A stretch of DNA of 64,000 bases from Flavobacterium flabelliforme. Its GTDB lineage: Bacteria; Bacteroidota; Bacteroidia; Flavobacteriales; Flavobacteriaceae. Shown in pieces: positions 1 to 8,402 of this stretch. The stretch is from contig NZ_JAGFBU010000001.1 in assembly GCF_017948675.1 (NCBI RefSeq), positions 620,001-684,000 of the forward strand, read 5' to 3'. Numbering within the stretch: position 1 is the first letter of the stretch; every line of letters begins with the position of its first letter. A program made the position numbers and the translations under genes. A model generated the notes under the pieces. The model was not told the DNA's origin and did not search any database. It worked only from the letters and a program-made list of their open reading frames with translations.

Positions 1-8
1 AAAAATAG

Positions 9-16
9 TATTTTTG
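9..16 (+). promoter_or_regulatory. -7 element ahead of fabD
   Basis: TATTTTTG fits the Bacteroidota -7 consensus TAnnTTTG and lies about 50 bases before the fabD ATG. The matching -33 TTG would fall at or beyond the left edge of the window, so only half of the promoter can be judged. Confidence 0.45.
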
Positions 17-67
17 CATTTGATTCCTTTTTAATAGAAGAAATTTGTAAACAATAAAAAGATAAAT

Positions 68-940
68 ATGAAAGCATATGTATTTCCGGGTCAAGGCGCA
101 CAATTCACAGGAATGGGCAAAGACTTATATGAGAATTCTCCACTAGCAAAAGAATTGTTTGAAAAAGCAAACGAAATATTAGGTTTCCGCATCACAGACA
201 TTATGTTTGAGGGAACTGCAGAAGAATTAAAAGAGACTAAGGTTACGCAACCAGCAGTTTTCTTGCACTCAGTAATTTTAGCAAAAACGTTAGAAGATTT
301 TAAACCAGAAATGGTAGCAGGTCATTCATTAGGTGAATTTTCAGCATTAGTTGCTAACGGTGCTTTGTCATTTGAAGATGGTCTTAAATTAGTTTCAAAA
401 AGAGCACTTGCTATGCAAAAAGCTTGCGAAATTAAGCCTTCAACAATGGCAGCAGTTTTAGGATTAGCAGACAATATCGTAGAAGAAGTTTGCGCTTCGA
501 TTGACGGTGTTGTAGTAGCAGCAAACTATAACTGTCCTGGACAATTAGTAATTTCTGGTGAAACGTCAGCAGTTGAAAAAGCGTGTGAAGCCATGAAAAC
601 AGCTGGTGCAAAAAGAGCTTTATTATTACCTGTAGGCGGAGCATTTCACTCGCCTATGATGGAACCAGCAAGAGAAGAACTGGCGGCAGCTATTGAAGCA
701 ACTACGTTCTCTACTCCTATTTGCCCCGTTTATCAAAATGTAACTGCAACAGCAATTTCATCACCAGAGGAAATCAAGAAAAACTTAATAATCCAATTGA
801 CTGCTCCCGTAAAATGGACACAATCGGTACAGCAAATGATCGCTGATGGCGCCACTTTATTTACAGAAGTGGGCCCTGGAAAAGTATTAGCCGGTTTAAT
901 TGGAAAAATTGACAAAGAAGCGGTTACCGCGAATGCATAA
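68..940 (+). CDS. fabD: Malonyl CoA-acyl carrier protein transacylase FabD
   Basis: Transfers the malonyl group from malonyl-CoA to acyl carrier protein, supplying the extender unit for type II fatty acid synthesis in the cytoplasm. The 290-residue length is usual for the family. The N-terminal FPGQGAQ loop, the nucleophile elbow GHSLGE with Ser87, an arginine in SKRALAMQ near residue 112 and the catalytic histidine in GAFHSPMM near residue 197 are all present. The ATG at 68 follows a -7 element at 9-16. It stands alone, with a terminator directly downstream and opposing genes after that. The assignment is firm. Confidence 0.97.
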   Translation: MKAYVFPGQGAQFTGMGKDLYENSPLAKELFEKANEILGFRITDIMFEGTAEELKETKVTQPAVFLHSVILAKTLEDFKPEMVAGHSLGEFSALVANGALSFEDGLKLVSKRALAMQKACEIKPSTMAAVLGLADNIVEEVCASIDGVVVAANYNCPGQLVISGETSAVEKACEAMKTAGAKRALLLPVGGAFHSPMMEPAREELAAAIEATTFSTPICPVYQNVTATAISSPEEIKKNLIIQLTAPVKWTQSVQQMIADGATLFTEVGPGKVLAGLIGKIDKEAVTANA

Positions 941-985
941 TATTAGTTAACAGTGATCCGTTTTTATGGGTCAGTCTATTTTAAA

Positions 986-1026
986 ATAAAAAATCCTCAT
1001 AAATACATTTTTATGAGGATTTTTGT
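986..1026. terminator. Bidirectional terminator between convergent fabD and the small-gene pair
   Basis: AAAATCCTCAT and ATGAGGATTTT form an 11-bp stem with a loop of about 12 bases. An A-run precedes it and a T-run follows, so it can stop transcription from both directions. It lies between the ends of two convergent units. Confidence 0.85.
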
Positions 1027-1027
1027 T

Positions 1028-1345
1028 TTATAATCTATTCGCTTCTTCGCAATGATTATTTAATATTCCAGTAATCAAATAATTTTTGCCAGAATTTTCG
1101 AAAAAAACATACCAAGTGGTTCGTTTATTAGAGTTGTAAAAAATATAATTTGAACCAAGATATTTTAATTCTTGCGGAGTTTTCCGATTTGGAAAGTCTC
1201 TTATATTATCAGAAACAAATTGTATTAATTTTTCTAAATACTTGTCTGCATTTTCTTGATAAGAAAAGTATTTTTTATTGAATAATAAAAATACTAAATC
1301 ATCGAAATAATCTAAAATATCATTTTTATAAATTATTTTTTCCAA
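1028..1345 (-). CDS. Small hypothetical protein, possible ParE/RelE-like toxin
   Basis: 105-residue soluble protein, not recognised with certainty. The C-terminal half (RTTWYVFFE, then a GKNYLIT strand and an NNHCEEANRL tail) resembles the last strands and tail of small RelE/ParE-type toxins, many of which end in a similar ITNNH segment. No signal peptide or membrane segment is visible. Its start overlaps the end of the upstream 61-residue gene by 13 bases, so the two are translationally coupled, as in many type II toxin-antitoxin operons with the antitoxin first. The function is inferred from layout and weak similarity only; a plain hypothetical protein is equally possible. Confidence 0.6.
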   Translation of the reverse strand: MEKIIYKNDILDYFDDLVFLLFNKKYFSYQENADKYLEKLIQFVSDNIRDFPNRKTPQELKYLGSNYIFYNSNKRTTWYVFFENSGKNYLITGILNNHCEEANRL

Positions 1346-1518
1346 GGATACTTACTTATTCGTTTCTTCATTTCTGATAAAAGCTCTTCAGGTGTATATC
1401 CATTTTTGAATTCCTTATCAAAATCGAAATTTTCTCCAATACCCTTTTGTTTTAAAGTAGTTTTGTAAGCCGTAATTGGTTCTTCCGCTTTGTTTGAATT
1501 TTCTATTTTATCGTTCAT
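1333..1518 (-). CDS. Small hypothetical protein, possible antitoxin
   Basis: 61-residue, highly charged protein, first gene of a two-gene unit. The N-terminal 20 residues are acidic and probably disordered. The C-terminal part (NGYTPEELLSEMKKRI) reads as a helix ending in a basic KYPWKK tail. Small size, charge and a 13-base overlap with the following toxin-like gene fit an antitoxin. No DNA-binding motif is obvious. The ATG at 1518 follows an AT-rich leader. Confidence that it is a real gene is moderate; confidence in the antitoxin role is low. Confidence 0.55.
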   Translation of the reverse strand: MNDKIENSNKAEEPITAYKTTLKQKGIGENFDFDKEFKNGYTPEELLSEMKKRISKYPWKK

Positions 1519-1545
1519 AATGAATGTATTAGCGAAACAAATTTA

Positions 1546-1585
1546 CAAAAAAATCCCAAACCATCATTTTGATAATTTGGGATCT
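1546..1585 (-). terminator. Terminator after galE
   Basis: Read on the minus strand, ATCCCAAA-TTATCA pairs with TGATGG-TTTGGGAT across a three-base loop and is followed by seven Ts. It lies about 25 bases after the galE stop and marks the end of the aminotransferase-galE unit. Confidence 0.8.
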
Positions 1586-1608
1586 TTAATAAATATCAAT
1601 TTAAAAAT

Positions 1609-2622
1609 CTAACCTCTAATTTTCTGTTCCCATTTCCAAGCACTTGCCATCGCTTCTTCAAGCGTAGATTGTGCTTTCCAACCTAGAACATTATTTGCCT
1701 TGTCCGTATTGGCGTAAGCCGAAGTAATATCTCCTTCTCTGCGTCCTACAATTTTGTATGGCAATTTTTTACCGCTCACTTTTTCAAAACTATTTATCAC
1801 TTCTAAAACAGAACTTCCTGTTCCTGTTCCTAAATTAAAGGTTTCTACTTTTGCTGTGTTTTTTTTGTTTATTAAACGCTGTAAAGCTATTACATGGGCT
1901 TTCGCCAAATCTACAACGTGAATATAATCACGAATAGCCGTTCCGTCTGGTGTTGGATAATCGTCGCCGTACACAGCCAATTCTTTTCGCAATCCAAAAC
2001 CTGTTTGAGTAATAAATGGTACTAAGTTTTGAGGAACACCAATAGGCAATTCACCAATTTCAGCAGATGGATGGGAACCAATAGGATTAAAATAACGCAA
2101 CAAAATAGCATTAATATTGGTCACTTTTGCGGTATCAGTTATGATTTCTTCTCCTACCGCTTTTGTATTTCCATAAGGAGAAACGGCCTGTTGAAGTGCT
2201 GCATCCTCCGTAATTGGCATCTTTTCGGCTTGACCGTAAACCGTACAAGAAGAACTGAAAATAAAATTGGCTTCGGGTTTTTGTTGTAATTGTTGTAACA
2301 CATAAATCAGTGCACTGATGTTATTTTCATAATACAACAAAGGATCTTCAACACTTTCACCTACCGCTTTTGAAGCTGCAAAATGAATTACACCAGATAT
2401 ATCACTATTCCTTTTGAAAAAATCTTGTACTTTCTCTTTTTCGCGTAAATCTAAGTTTTCAAAAATGGGCTTTTTGCCTGTAATTTTTTCAATTCCATCT
2501 AAAACACTCAAAGAAGTATTAGAAAGGTTATCTACAACAACAACCTCAAAACCTTCGTTTTGCAATTCAACCACGGTATGAGAACCAATAAAACCTAAAC
2601 CTCCTGTTACTAATACCTTCAT
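1609..2622 (-). CDS. galE: UDP-glucose 4-epimerase
   Basis: Interconverts UDP-glucose and UDP-galactose (possibly the N-acetyl forms) for galactose metabolism and for building surface polysaccharide. The 337-residue extended short-chain dehydrogenase has the NAD-binding motif GGLGFIG at residues 7-13, a serine cluster near residue 124 and the catalytic pair Y150/K154 in SPYGNTK. It starts 27 bases after the stop of the sugar aminotransferase gene, so the two are probably one transcript, and a terminator follows. The pairing suggests a role in surface sugar synthesis. Family assignment is firm; the exact substrate is not shown by sequence. Confidence 0.95.
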   Translation of the reverse strand: MKVLVTGGLGFIGSHTVVELQNEGFEVVVVDNLSNTSLSVLDGIEKITGKKPIFENLDLREKEKVQDFFKRNSDISGVIHFAASKAVGESVEDPLLYYENNISALIYVLQQLQQKPEANFIFSSSCTVYGQAEKMPITEDAALQQAVSPYGNTKAVGEEIITDTAKVTNINAILLRYFNPIGSHPSAEIGELPIGVPQNLVPFITQTGFGLRKELAVYGDDYPTPDGTAIRDYIHVVDLAKAHVIALQRLINKKNTAKVETFNLGTGTGSSVLEVINSFEKVSGKKLPYKIVGRREGDITSAYANTDKANNVLGWKAQSTLEEAMASAWKWEQKIRG

Positions 2623-2649
2623 TTTTATTAATTATTTTGCTTCAAGAAT

Positions 2650-3780
2650 CTACTTTAAAAACTCTAAAACGCTGTCTGTAATGTATTTAATTTGTTCATC
2701 ATCTAATTCCGTATGCATTGGCAATGATAACACTTCTTGCACTAATTGATTCGTTACTGGAAAATCTTCTTCTTTGTAACGCGTATCTAAATAAGCTTTT
2801 TGAGAATGTAATGGAATTGGATAATAAATAGCACATGGAATTCCTTTGTCTAATAAATGCTGCATTAATCCATTTCTATCTGCCGCAATAATACGCAATG
2901 TATATTGATGAAAAACGTGACAATCACAAATATCACAAATCGTTGGTGAAATGATATTTTTATGTCCTTCAAAAGCAGCTGAATATTTTCTAGCGGCGTC
3001 TTGTCTTGCTTTGTTGTATTGGTCTAATAAAGGTAATTTAGCATTCAGAACAGCTGCTTGAATACTATCTAAACGAGAATTAACACCTACAACATCATGG
3101 TGGTAGCGTTCGTACATTCCGTGATTTACAATTCCACGTAATTTATGTGCTAAAGCGTCATCATTAGTAAAAATAGCACCTCCGTCTCCATAACAACCAA
3201 GATTTTTAGAAGGAAAGAACGAAGTTGCACCAACATGACCTATCGTTCCTGCTTTCTTTTTTGTTCCGTCAGAAAACTTGCAATTAGCGCCAATTGCTTG
3301 CGCATTATCTTCAATTACATATAGATTATGTTCTTTGGCAAGAGCCATAATAGCTTCCATATTAGCGGCACGACCAAATAAATGAACCGGTACAATTGCT
3401 TTAGTTTTTGGAGTAATGGCTTTTTTGATTCCTTCAATAGAGATATTCATGTTAACTAAATCAACATCTACTAAAACGGGTGTCAATTGTAGCAAGGCTA
3501 TAACCTCAACAGTAGCAGCAAAAGTAAAATCGGCAGTAATTACCTCATCTCCTGGTTTTAAATCTAGACCCATCATTGCAATTTGCAAAGCATCGGTTCC
3601 GTTTGCGCATGGAATTACGTGTTTTACGTCTAAATAAGTTTCTAGAGATTTTTGAAACTGATGAACTTGAGGTCCATTAATATAAGTATTGGTTTCTAAA
3701 ACTTCTTGAATTGAACTATTTACACTTTCTTTTATCTTATCGTATTGACTTTTTAAGTCAACCATTTGAATTTTTTTCAT
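2650..3780 (-). CDS. DegT/DnrJ/EryC1/StrS-family sugar aminotransferase
   Basis: PLP-dependent aminotransferase that makes amino sugars from nucleotide-linked keto sugars, usually for lipopolysaccharide or capsule. In 376 residues it shows CANGTDAL for phosphate binding (58-65), the acidic EDNAQAIGA segment that contacts the PLP ring nitrogen (157-165) and the PLP-binding Lys192 in SFFPSKNLG. It is first in a unit with galE. The neighbouring waaA, read divergently, also serves lipopolysaccharide. The precise keto sugar cannot be told from sequence; WecE, ArnB and WlbE types are alternatives. Confidence 0.92.
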   Translation of the reverse strand: MKKIQMVDLKSQYDKIKESVNSSIQEVLETNTYINGPQVHQFQKSLETYLDVKHVIPCANGTDALQIAMMGLDLKPGDEVITADFTFAATVEVIALLQLTPVLVDVDLVNMNISIEGIKKAITPKTKAIVPVHLFGRAANMEAIMALAKEHNLYVIEDNAQAIGANCKFSDGTKKKAGTIGHVGATSFFPSKNLGCYGDGGAIFTNDDALAHKLRGIVNHGMYERYHHDVVGVNSRLDSIQAAVLNAKLPLLDQYNKARQDAARKYSAAFEGHKNIISPTICDICDCHVFHQYTLRIIAADRNGLMQHLLDKGIPCAIYYPIPLHSQKAYLDTRYKEEDFPVTNQLVQEVLSLPMHTELDDEQIKYITDSVLEFLK

Positions 3781-4010
3781 TGATTTTGCTTGTTTAAAGT
3801 TCGAAAGGATACTGTTTTTAAAAACAACGAACTCTTTCTAAAAACGAAGAACAAAAATAGTTATTATTGAGTTCAAACCAATGAACACCACTTAAAATAA
3901 ATTCTATTTTGATGAAATAAAAAAGTGAAGCTGTAACAAAATAAATTTTAAGCATTTCATTCGAAGAAACTAAAATAAAGAAACCGTATTTTAGCCCCAA
4001 ATTCTAAAAG

Positions 4011-5252
4011 ATGCTTTTTCTCTATAACTTAGTGGTTCAATTTGCTGGTTTTTTATTAAAAATCACAGCCATTTTCAGTCCTAAAATGAAACTTTTTGTA
4101 GAAGGACGAAAAGATGTTTTTTTAACATTGCAACAAAAAATAAATCAATCCGATCAAACAATTTGGTTTCATGCCGCTTCTTTGGGCGAATACGAACAAG
4201 GTTTACCTGTTATAGAAGCTGTAAAAAAACAATTTCCGTCTCATAAAATCATTCTTACTTTTTTCTCGCCTTCTGGTTATGAGGTTCGTAAAAACAACTC
4301 TGTAGCAGATGTAACAGTTTATCTTCCATTAGACACCAAGAAAAATGCGGATACATTTTTAGAATTAGTGCAACCCGATTTAGTTTTTTTTATTAAATAC
4401 GAATATTGGCCCAATTATTTAGCGGGGCTTAAAAAACGAAATACAAAGACTTATTTAATTTCTGGAATATTAAGAGAAAAGCAACTTTTTTTTAAATGGT
4501 ATGGTGGTTTTTACAGAGAAGCATTAAACGCTTTCACTTACTTTTTTGTACAAAACGAAAAGTCTAAAAAACTCTTGCAAAGTCTAGGCAAAACAAATGT
4601 TTCAATTTCTGGAGATACTCGATTTGACAGAGTGGCTACCATTTTAGAAAAAGACAATTCATTAGATTTCATTTCTCAATTTAAAGACAACAAAACCACA
4701 ATTGTTATAGGAAGTTCTTGGCCAAAAGATGAAAACTTATTGATTGATTTTATCAATTCAAACGCAATGAAAATTAAATTTATAATTGCGCCTCATAACA
4801 TCAAGAAAGAACAAATTCAACAATTAAAGAGTAGCATCACTAAAAAAACGGTCTTATTCACTGAAAAAGAAGGACAGAATTTAGCTGATTTTGATGTTTT
4901 TATTATTGATACTGTTGGTATTCTAACAAAGATTTATAGCTATGCAGATATTGCTTATGTTGGTGGAGGTTTTGGAAATCCTGGTGTTCACAATTTATTA
5001 GAACCAGCTACCTTTGGTGTTCCAATTGTCATCGGACCTAACTATTCTCATTTTCCAGAAGCAACCGCATTAGTCAATATAGAAGGTTGTAGTGTTATAA
5101 CAAATGCTAAAGAATTAAAAGAAACCTTCATAAACCTAATTCGGAATGATGATATTAGGAATGAAAAAGGACATATTTGCGAAACTTTTGTACAAATGAA
5201 TAAAGGGGCTACTTCTATAATTTTAAAAAATATTTTAAATGATACATTTTAA
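4011..5252 (+). CDS. waaA: 3-deoxy-D-manno-octulosonic acid (Kdo) transferase
   Basis: Adds Kdo from CMP-Kdo to the lipid A precursor, starting the lipopolysaccharide core at the inner membrane. The 413-residue GT-B glycosyltransferase has an N-terminal hydrophobic anchor (about residues 2-22), the acceptor-side WFHAASLGE segment typical of WaaA, a GDTRFDR segment mid-protein and the donor-site FGNPGVHNLLEPATFGVPIVIGPN region. A TATTTTAG about 20 bases before the ATG is one mismatch from a -7 element. Its end overlaps the next gene by 14 bases, so the two are coupled. The number of Kdo residues added cannot be read from sequence. Confidence 0.95.
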   Translation: MLFLYNLVVQFAGFLLKITAIFSPKMKLFVEGRKDVFLTLQQKINQSDQTIWFHAASLGEYEQGLPVIEAVKKQFPSHKIILTFFSPSGYEVRKNNSVADVTVYLPLDTKKNADTFLELVQPDLVFFIKYEYWPNYLAGLKKRNTKTYLISGILREKQLFFKWYGGFYREALNAFTYFFVQNEKSKKLLQSLGKTNVSISGDTRFDRVATILEKDNSLDFISQFKDNKTTIVIGSSWPKDENLLIDFINSNAMKIKFIIAPHNIKKEQIQQLKSSITKKTVLFTEKEGQNLADFDVFIIDTVGILTKIYSYADIAYVGGGFGNPGVHNLLEPATFGVPIVIGPNYSHFPEATALVNIEGCSVITNAKELKETFINLIRNDDIRNEKGHICETFVQMNKGATSIILKNILNDTF

Positions 5253-5685
5253 ACCATTAGTCACTACAGATATAGAAACCATAGTGTTGTTGATGCAGGA
5301 TTTCTATGCGATAGACAATTATCCTATTGACCTAAAAGTTAGTAAATCTTTATTTAAGGAATTCATTGCCAATGAAAATCTGGGAAAAGGATGGCTTATT
5401 TTGAACGAAGATGAAATTGTGGGTTATGTGATTCTAACTTTTATTTTCAGTTTTGAATACCAAGGAAAAATTGCTTTTTTAGATGAATTGTACCTAACTA
5501 AACAAGCTAGAGGCAAAGGAATTGGAAGTCAAACTGTATCATTTGTTAAGGATAAAAGTAAAGAATTGGGATTAAAATTAATCTACTTAGAAATAGAAAA
5601 TCACAATCAAAATGCACAAAAATTGTATATTGCCAACGGTTTTGAATTGCATAATCGAAAATTAATGGCCCACAAAATCAAGTAA
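5239..5685 (+). CDS. GNAT-family N-acetyltransferase
   Basis: 148-residue acetyltransferase of the GCN5 fold. The acetyl-CoA pyrophosphate loop QARGKGIGS is clear near residue 95, preceded by the FLDELYL strand and followed by the LYIANGFE element that closes the fold. Substrate unknown; small amines, amino acids or protein N-termini are typical. It overlaps waaA by 14 bases and ends just before the S46 peptidase start, so it lies in a three-gene run, but nothing in the sequence ties it to lipopolysaccharide. Confidence 0.88.
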   Translation: MIHFKPLVTTDIETIVLLMQDFYAIDNYPIDLKVSKSLFKEFIANENLGKGWLILNEDEIVGYVILTFIFSFEYQGKIAFLDELYLTKQARGKGIGSQTVSFVKDKSKELGLKLIYLEIENHNQNAQKLYIANGFELHNRKLMAHKIK

Positions 5686-5708
5686 AATTGCAAACTAAAT
5701 ACATAAAC

Positions 5709-7883
5709 ATGAAATTTTTAAAACTATTCCTATTATTATTTGTTATTCAGACACAAGCCCAACAAGGCGGTATGTGGATTCCTTCCTTACTAAAAGGCAT
5801 GAACGAAACAGAAATGAAAAATCTAGGCATGAAAATGTCTGTGAAAGAGATTTACGATGTAAACCAATCTAGCATGAAAGATGCCGTTCCTCATTTTAAC
5901 GGTGGTTGTACTTCTGAAGTAATTTCTCCAAAAGGATTAATACTAACCAATCACCATTGTGGATATTCTCAAATTCAATCGCACTCTACAGTAGATCACG
6001 ATTACCTTGCAGATGGTTTTTGGGCTTATAAAATGGAGGACGAATTACCAAACGAAGATTTGACCGTAACATTTATTGTAAAAATTGAAGATGTAACGAC
6101 AGCTGTATTGAACGGAACAGCTACACTTACAAATGAAGCAGAAAAACAGAAAAAAATCCAAGAGAACATTTCAGCATTAAGCAACTCTCTACCAAAGGAA
6201 AGTTGGCAAGAAAACAAAATTCGTACATTTTATGAAGGCAATCAATACATGCATTTTGTAACAGAAACTTTTACCGATGTTCGTTTGGTGGGCGCTCCAC
6301 CGACCTCAATAGGAAAATTTGGATCAGACACTGACAACTGGGTTTGGCCACGTCATACAGGAGATTTTTCTTTATTCAGAATTTATGCGGACAAAAATAA
6401 TCATCCAGCAAAATACTCAAAAGACAACGTGCCTTATACACCTAAACACTTTTTACCCATTTCACTTGATGGTGTAGCCGAAGATGATTTTACTTTAGTA
6501 TTTGGTTATCCAGGAAAAACAAATGAGTATTTACCCGCAGTTGCAATTGAGCAAATTGTAAATGAGTTAAATCCAGCAAAAATAGAAATTAGAGACAAAG
6601 CCTTGAAAGTTGCCGATGGTTTTATGCGAAAAGACAATGCTATCAAAATTCAGTATGCTTCAAAATATGCTAGTATTGCTAATTATTGGAAAAAGTGGAT
6701 TGGAGAAACTCAAGGATTAAAAAAATCAAATGCTGTAGCTGTAAAAAGAGAAGCTGAGAAAGTTTTTCAACAAAAAATAGTTAAAGCAGGGAAAGAAAAA
6801 GAATACGGAACACTATTAGCTGATTTCGAAAAGAACTATGCTGCAATCGCTCCTTATGCCGTTGCAAGAGAATATTTTATGGAGACAGTGCAACGCAATA
6901 CAGAAATGCTTAGCACCGGATTTAAATTATACCAATTAGAACAAGTTTATAATGCTAAAGGCGAACAAGCTTTTAACGACAGAAAAACTAATTTAATTAG
7001 TAGTTTGGCAGATTTTTATAAAAACTTTAATGCGACAGTTGACGAAAAAGTTTTTGAACAATTGATTGATTTGTATGCTAATCAATCATCTAAGCAATTT
7101 TTACCAAAAGGATTAACGAACATTAATGCTAAAAATTTAGCTTCAGAAATCTATAGTAAATCCAAACTTAAAGATTACGACAGCTTGAAAAAATTACTTT
7201 CTGGCGATGCAAAAACTGTAATAGCAAACTTAAATGCAGATCCCGCTTTTATCTTAGTAAAAGAATTATCAGATAAGTACACTAAAGAGATTGCACCAAA
7301 ATATGATGAAATCAACTTAGAGATCACCGCATTGCAACGTACTTACATGAAAGCACAATTAGAATTAAACACGGACAGCCGTATTTTTCCAGATGCCAAT
7401 AGTACTTTAAGAGTTACTTACGGAAAAGTAAAAGGATACGAACCTAAAGATGCTACTCTTTATACACCAATAACGTATTTAGACGGTGTAATGGAAAAGT
7501 ATATTCCTGGAGATTATGAATTTGATGTTCCTGCAAAACTAATTGATTTATACAAAACTAAAGATTACGGTCCGTACAGCGAAAATGGAAAAATGCCAGT
7601 GAATTTTATAGGCACCAATCATACTACAGGAGGAAATTCAGGAAGCCCTGCAATTGACGCTTATGGGAATTTAATTGGACTTAATTTTGATCGAGTTTGG
7701 GAAGGAACAATGAGCGATATCTATTATGACCCTAATATTTGTAGAAATATAATGGTTGACATAAGATATGTTTTATTTATTATGGACAAATATGCTGGTG
7801 CTAAAAACTTAATTAGCGAATTAAAACTAGTTCACCCAAAACAAGGTAAAACACTAAAAAAGAAGACCTTAAGTAAAAAATAA
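5709..7883 (+). CDS. S46-family dipeptidyl-peptidase, DPP11-like
   Basis: Secreted or periplasmic serine exopeptidase that removes dipeptides from peptide N-termini. The ATG at 5709 is chosen over an upstream TTG because it begins a clean signal peptide (MKFLKLFLLLF, cleavage after QTQA). S46 catalytic elements are present: TNHHC near residue 82, DNWVWPRHTGD, and TGGNSGSP with the nucleophilic serine. Eighteen residues after that serine comes Arg662 in NFDRVWEG. In Porphyromonas gingivalis enzymes the same position is Arg673 in DPP11 and Gly673 in DPP7, so Asp/Glu preference at P1 is inferred. The length of 724 residues is normal. A strong terminator follows. Confidence 0.94.
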   Translation: MKFLKLFLLLFVIQTQAQQGGMWIPSLLKGMNETEMKNLGMKMSVKEIYDVNQSSMKDAVPHFNGGCTSEVISPKGLILTNHHCGYSQIQSHSTVDHDYLADGFWAYKMEDELPNEDLTVTFIVKIEDVTTAVLNGTATLTNEAEKQKKIQENISALSNSLPKESWQENKIRTFYEGNQYMHFVTETFTDVRLVGAPPTSIGKFGSDTDNWVWPRHTGDFSLFRIYADKNNHPAKYSKDNVPYTPKHFLPISLDGVAEDDFTLVFGYPGKTNEYLPAVAIEQIVNELNPAKIEIRDKALKVADGFMRKDNAIKIQYASKYASIANYWKKWIGETQGLKKSNAVAVKREAEKVFQQKIVKAGKEKEYGTLLADFEKNYAAIAPYAVAREYFMETVQRNTEMLSTGFKLYQLEQVYNAKGEQAFNDRKTNLISSLADFYKNFNATVDEKVFEQLIDLYANQSSKQFLPKGLTNINAKNLASEIYSKSKLKDYDSLKKLLSGDAKTVIANLNADPAFILVKELSDKYTKEIAPKYDEINLEITALQRTYMKAQLELNTDSRIFPDANSTLRVTYGKVKGYEPKDATLYTPITYLDGVMEKYIPGDYEFDVPAKLIDLYKTKDYGPYSENGKMPVNFIGTNHTTGGNSGSPAIDAYGNLIGLNFDRVWEGTMSDIYYDPNICRNIMVDIRYVLFIMDKYAGAKNLISELKLVHPKQGKTLKKKTLSKK

Positions 7884-7890
7884 ATTAAAA

Positions 7891-7933
7891 AAAGGGTTAA
7901 ATTAGCGATATTAAAAACTAATTTAACCTTTTA
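7891..7933 (+). terminator. Terminator after the S46 peptidase
   Basis: GGTTAAATTAG at 7895-7905 pairs perfectly with CTAATTTAACC at 7918-7928, followed by a T-run, 12 bases after the stop codon. Confidence 0.85.
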
Positions 7934-8010
7934 ATCAACTGGCATAATAATTGCTATTTAAATGAACGTTGGTGAAAAATATTATTTTTTAAAAAAAAAA
8001 TAAAAATATA

Positions 8011-8039
8011 TTTTACATATTAAAAAATTTATATCTTTG
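8011..8039 (+). promoter_or_regulatory. Promoter of the alanine-rich lipoprotein gene
   Basis: TATCTTTG at 8032-8039 matches TAnnTTTG. A TTTT 17 bases upstream stands in for the -33 TTG. The region between is almost pure A/T, which often marks strong flavobacterial promoters. The start codon is 37 bases downstream. Confidence 0.6.
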
Positions 8040-8076
8040 CCACGAATTAATAATTAACCTTTTATAATAAATTAAG

Positions 8077-8310
8077 ATGAAAAAAGTATTTTTAAGTTTA
8101 GCTGCTGTTGCTGTATTAACTGTTGTATCATGTAAAAAAGCTGACGCTTCTGCTGAAGAGTCTGCTAACGCTGTTGATTCTGCTGCTATGGTAGTTGATT
8201 CTGCTGCTATGGTTGTTGATTCTGCTGCTACTGTAGTTGATTCTGCTGCTGCTGTTGCAACTGATGCTGCTGCTACTGCTACTGAAGCTGCTGCTGAAGT
8301 AAAAAAATAA
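8077..8310 (+). CDS. Small alanine-rich lipoprotein built from heptad repeats
   Basis: 77-residue protein with a lipoprotein signal (MKKVFLSLAAVAVLTVVS, lipid-modified Cys19), so anchored in a membrane. The mature part is almost only A, V, D, S, T and E. Four 7-residue units VDSAA(M/T/A)V run from residue 33 to 60, encoded by 21-bp DNA repeats, followed by ATDAAATATEAAAEV. The spacing suggests one long helix, perhaps self-associating like Braun-type lipoproteins, although no peptidoglycan-linking C-terminal lysine motif is proven. A good promoter and a strong terminator make it a single-gene transcript, probably abundant. Function unknown. Confidence 0.85.
   Translation: MKKVFLSLAAVAVLTVVSCKKADASAEESANAVDSAAMVVDSAAMVVDSAATVVDSAAAVATDAAATATEAAAEVKK
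8173..8256 (+). repeat. Four tandem 21-bp coding repeats
   Basis: Four in-frame copies of GTTGATTCTGCTGCTATGGTA and variants at 8173-8193, 8194-8214, 8215-8235 and 8236-8256. The first two differ only in the last base; the later two change the ATG codon to ACT and GCT. Such near-identical units can change number by slippage. Confidence 0.9.
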
Positions 8311-8335
8311 TTAGAACTTAAATTCTAAAAATTTT

Positions 8336-8366
8336 AAAGCCATCCCGCTAAGCGAGATGGCTTTTT
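8336..8366 (+). terminator. Terminator after the alanine-rich lipoprotein
   Basis: AAAGCCATC pairs with GATGGCTTT, with an inner CGC/GCG stem and a tight loop, followed by six Ts. Confidence 0.9.
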
Positions 8367-8402
8367 TATTTCCTATCACTAGACTTCATAAAGAAACAAA
8401 GT

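Noticed and set aside
3818-4000. 60-codon minus-strand frame in the gap between the aminotransferase gene and waaA
   Set aside because: It covers the divergent promoter region and shows no protein-like pattern.
5688-5708. TTG start for the S46 peptidase
   Set aside because: It adds seven polar residues before a clean signal peptide starting at the ATG at 5709.
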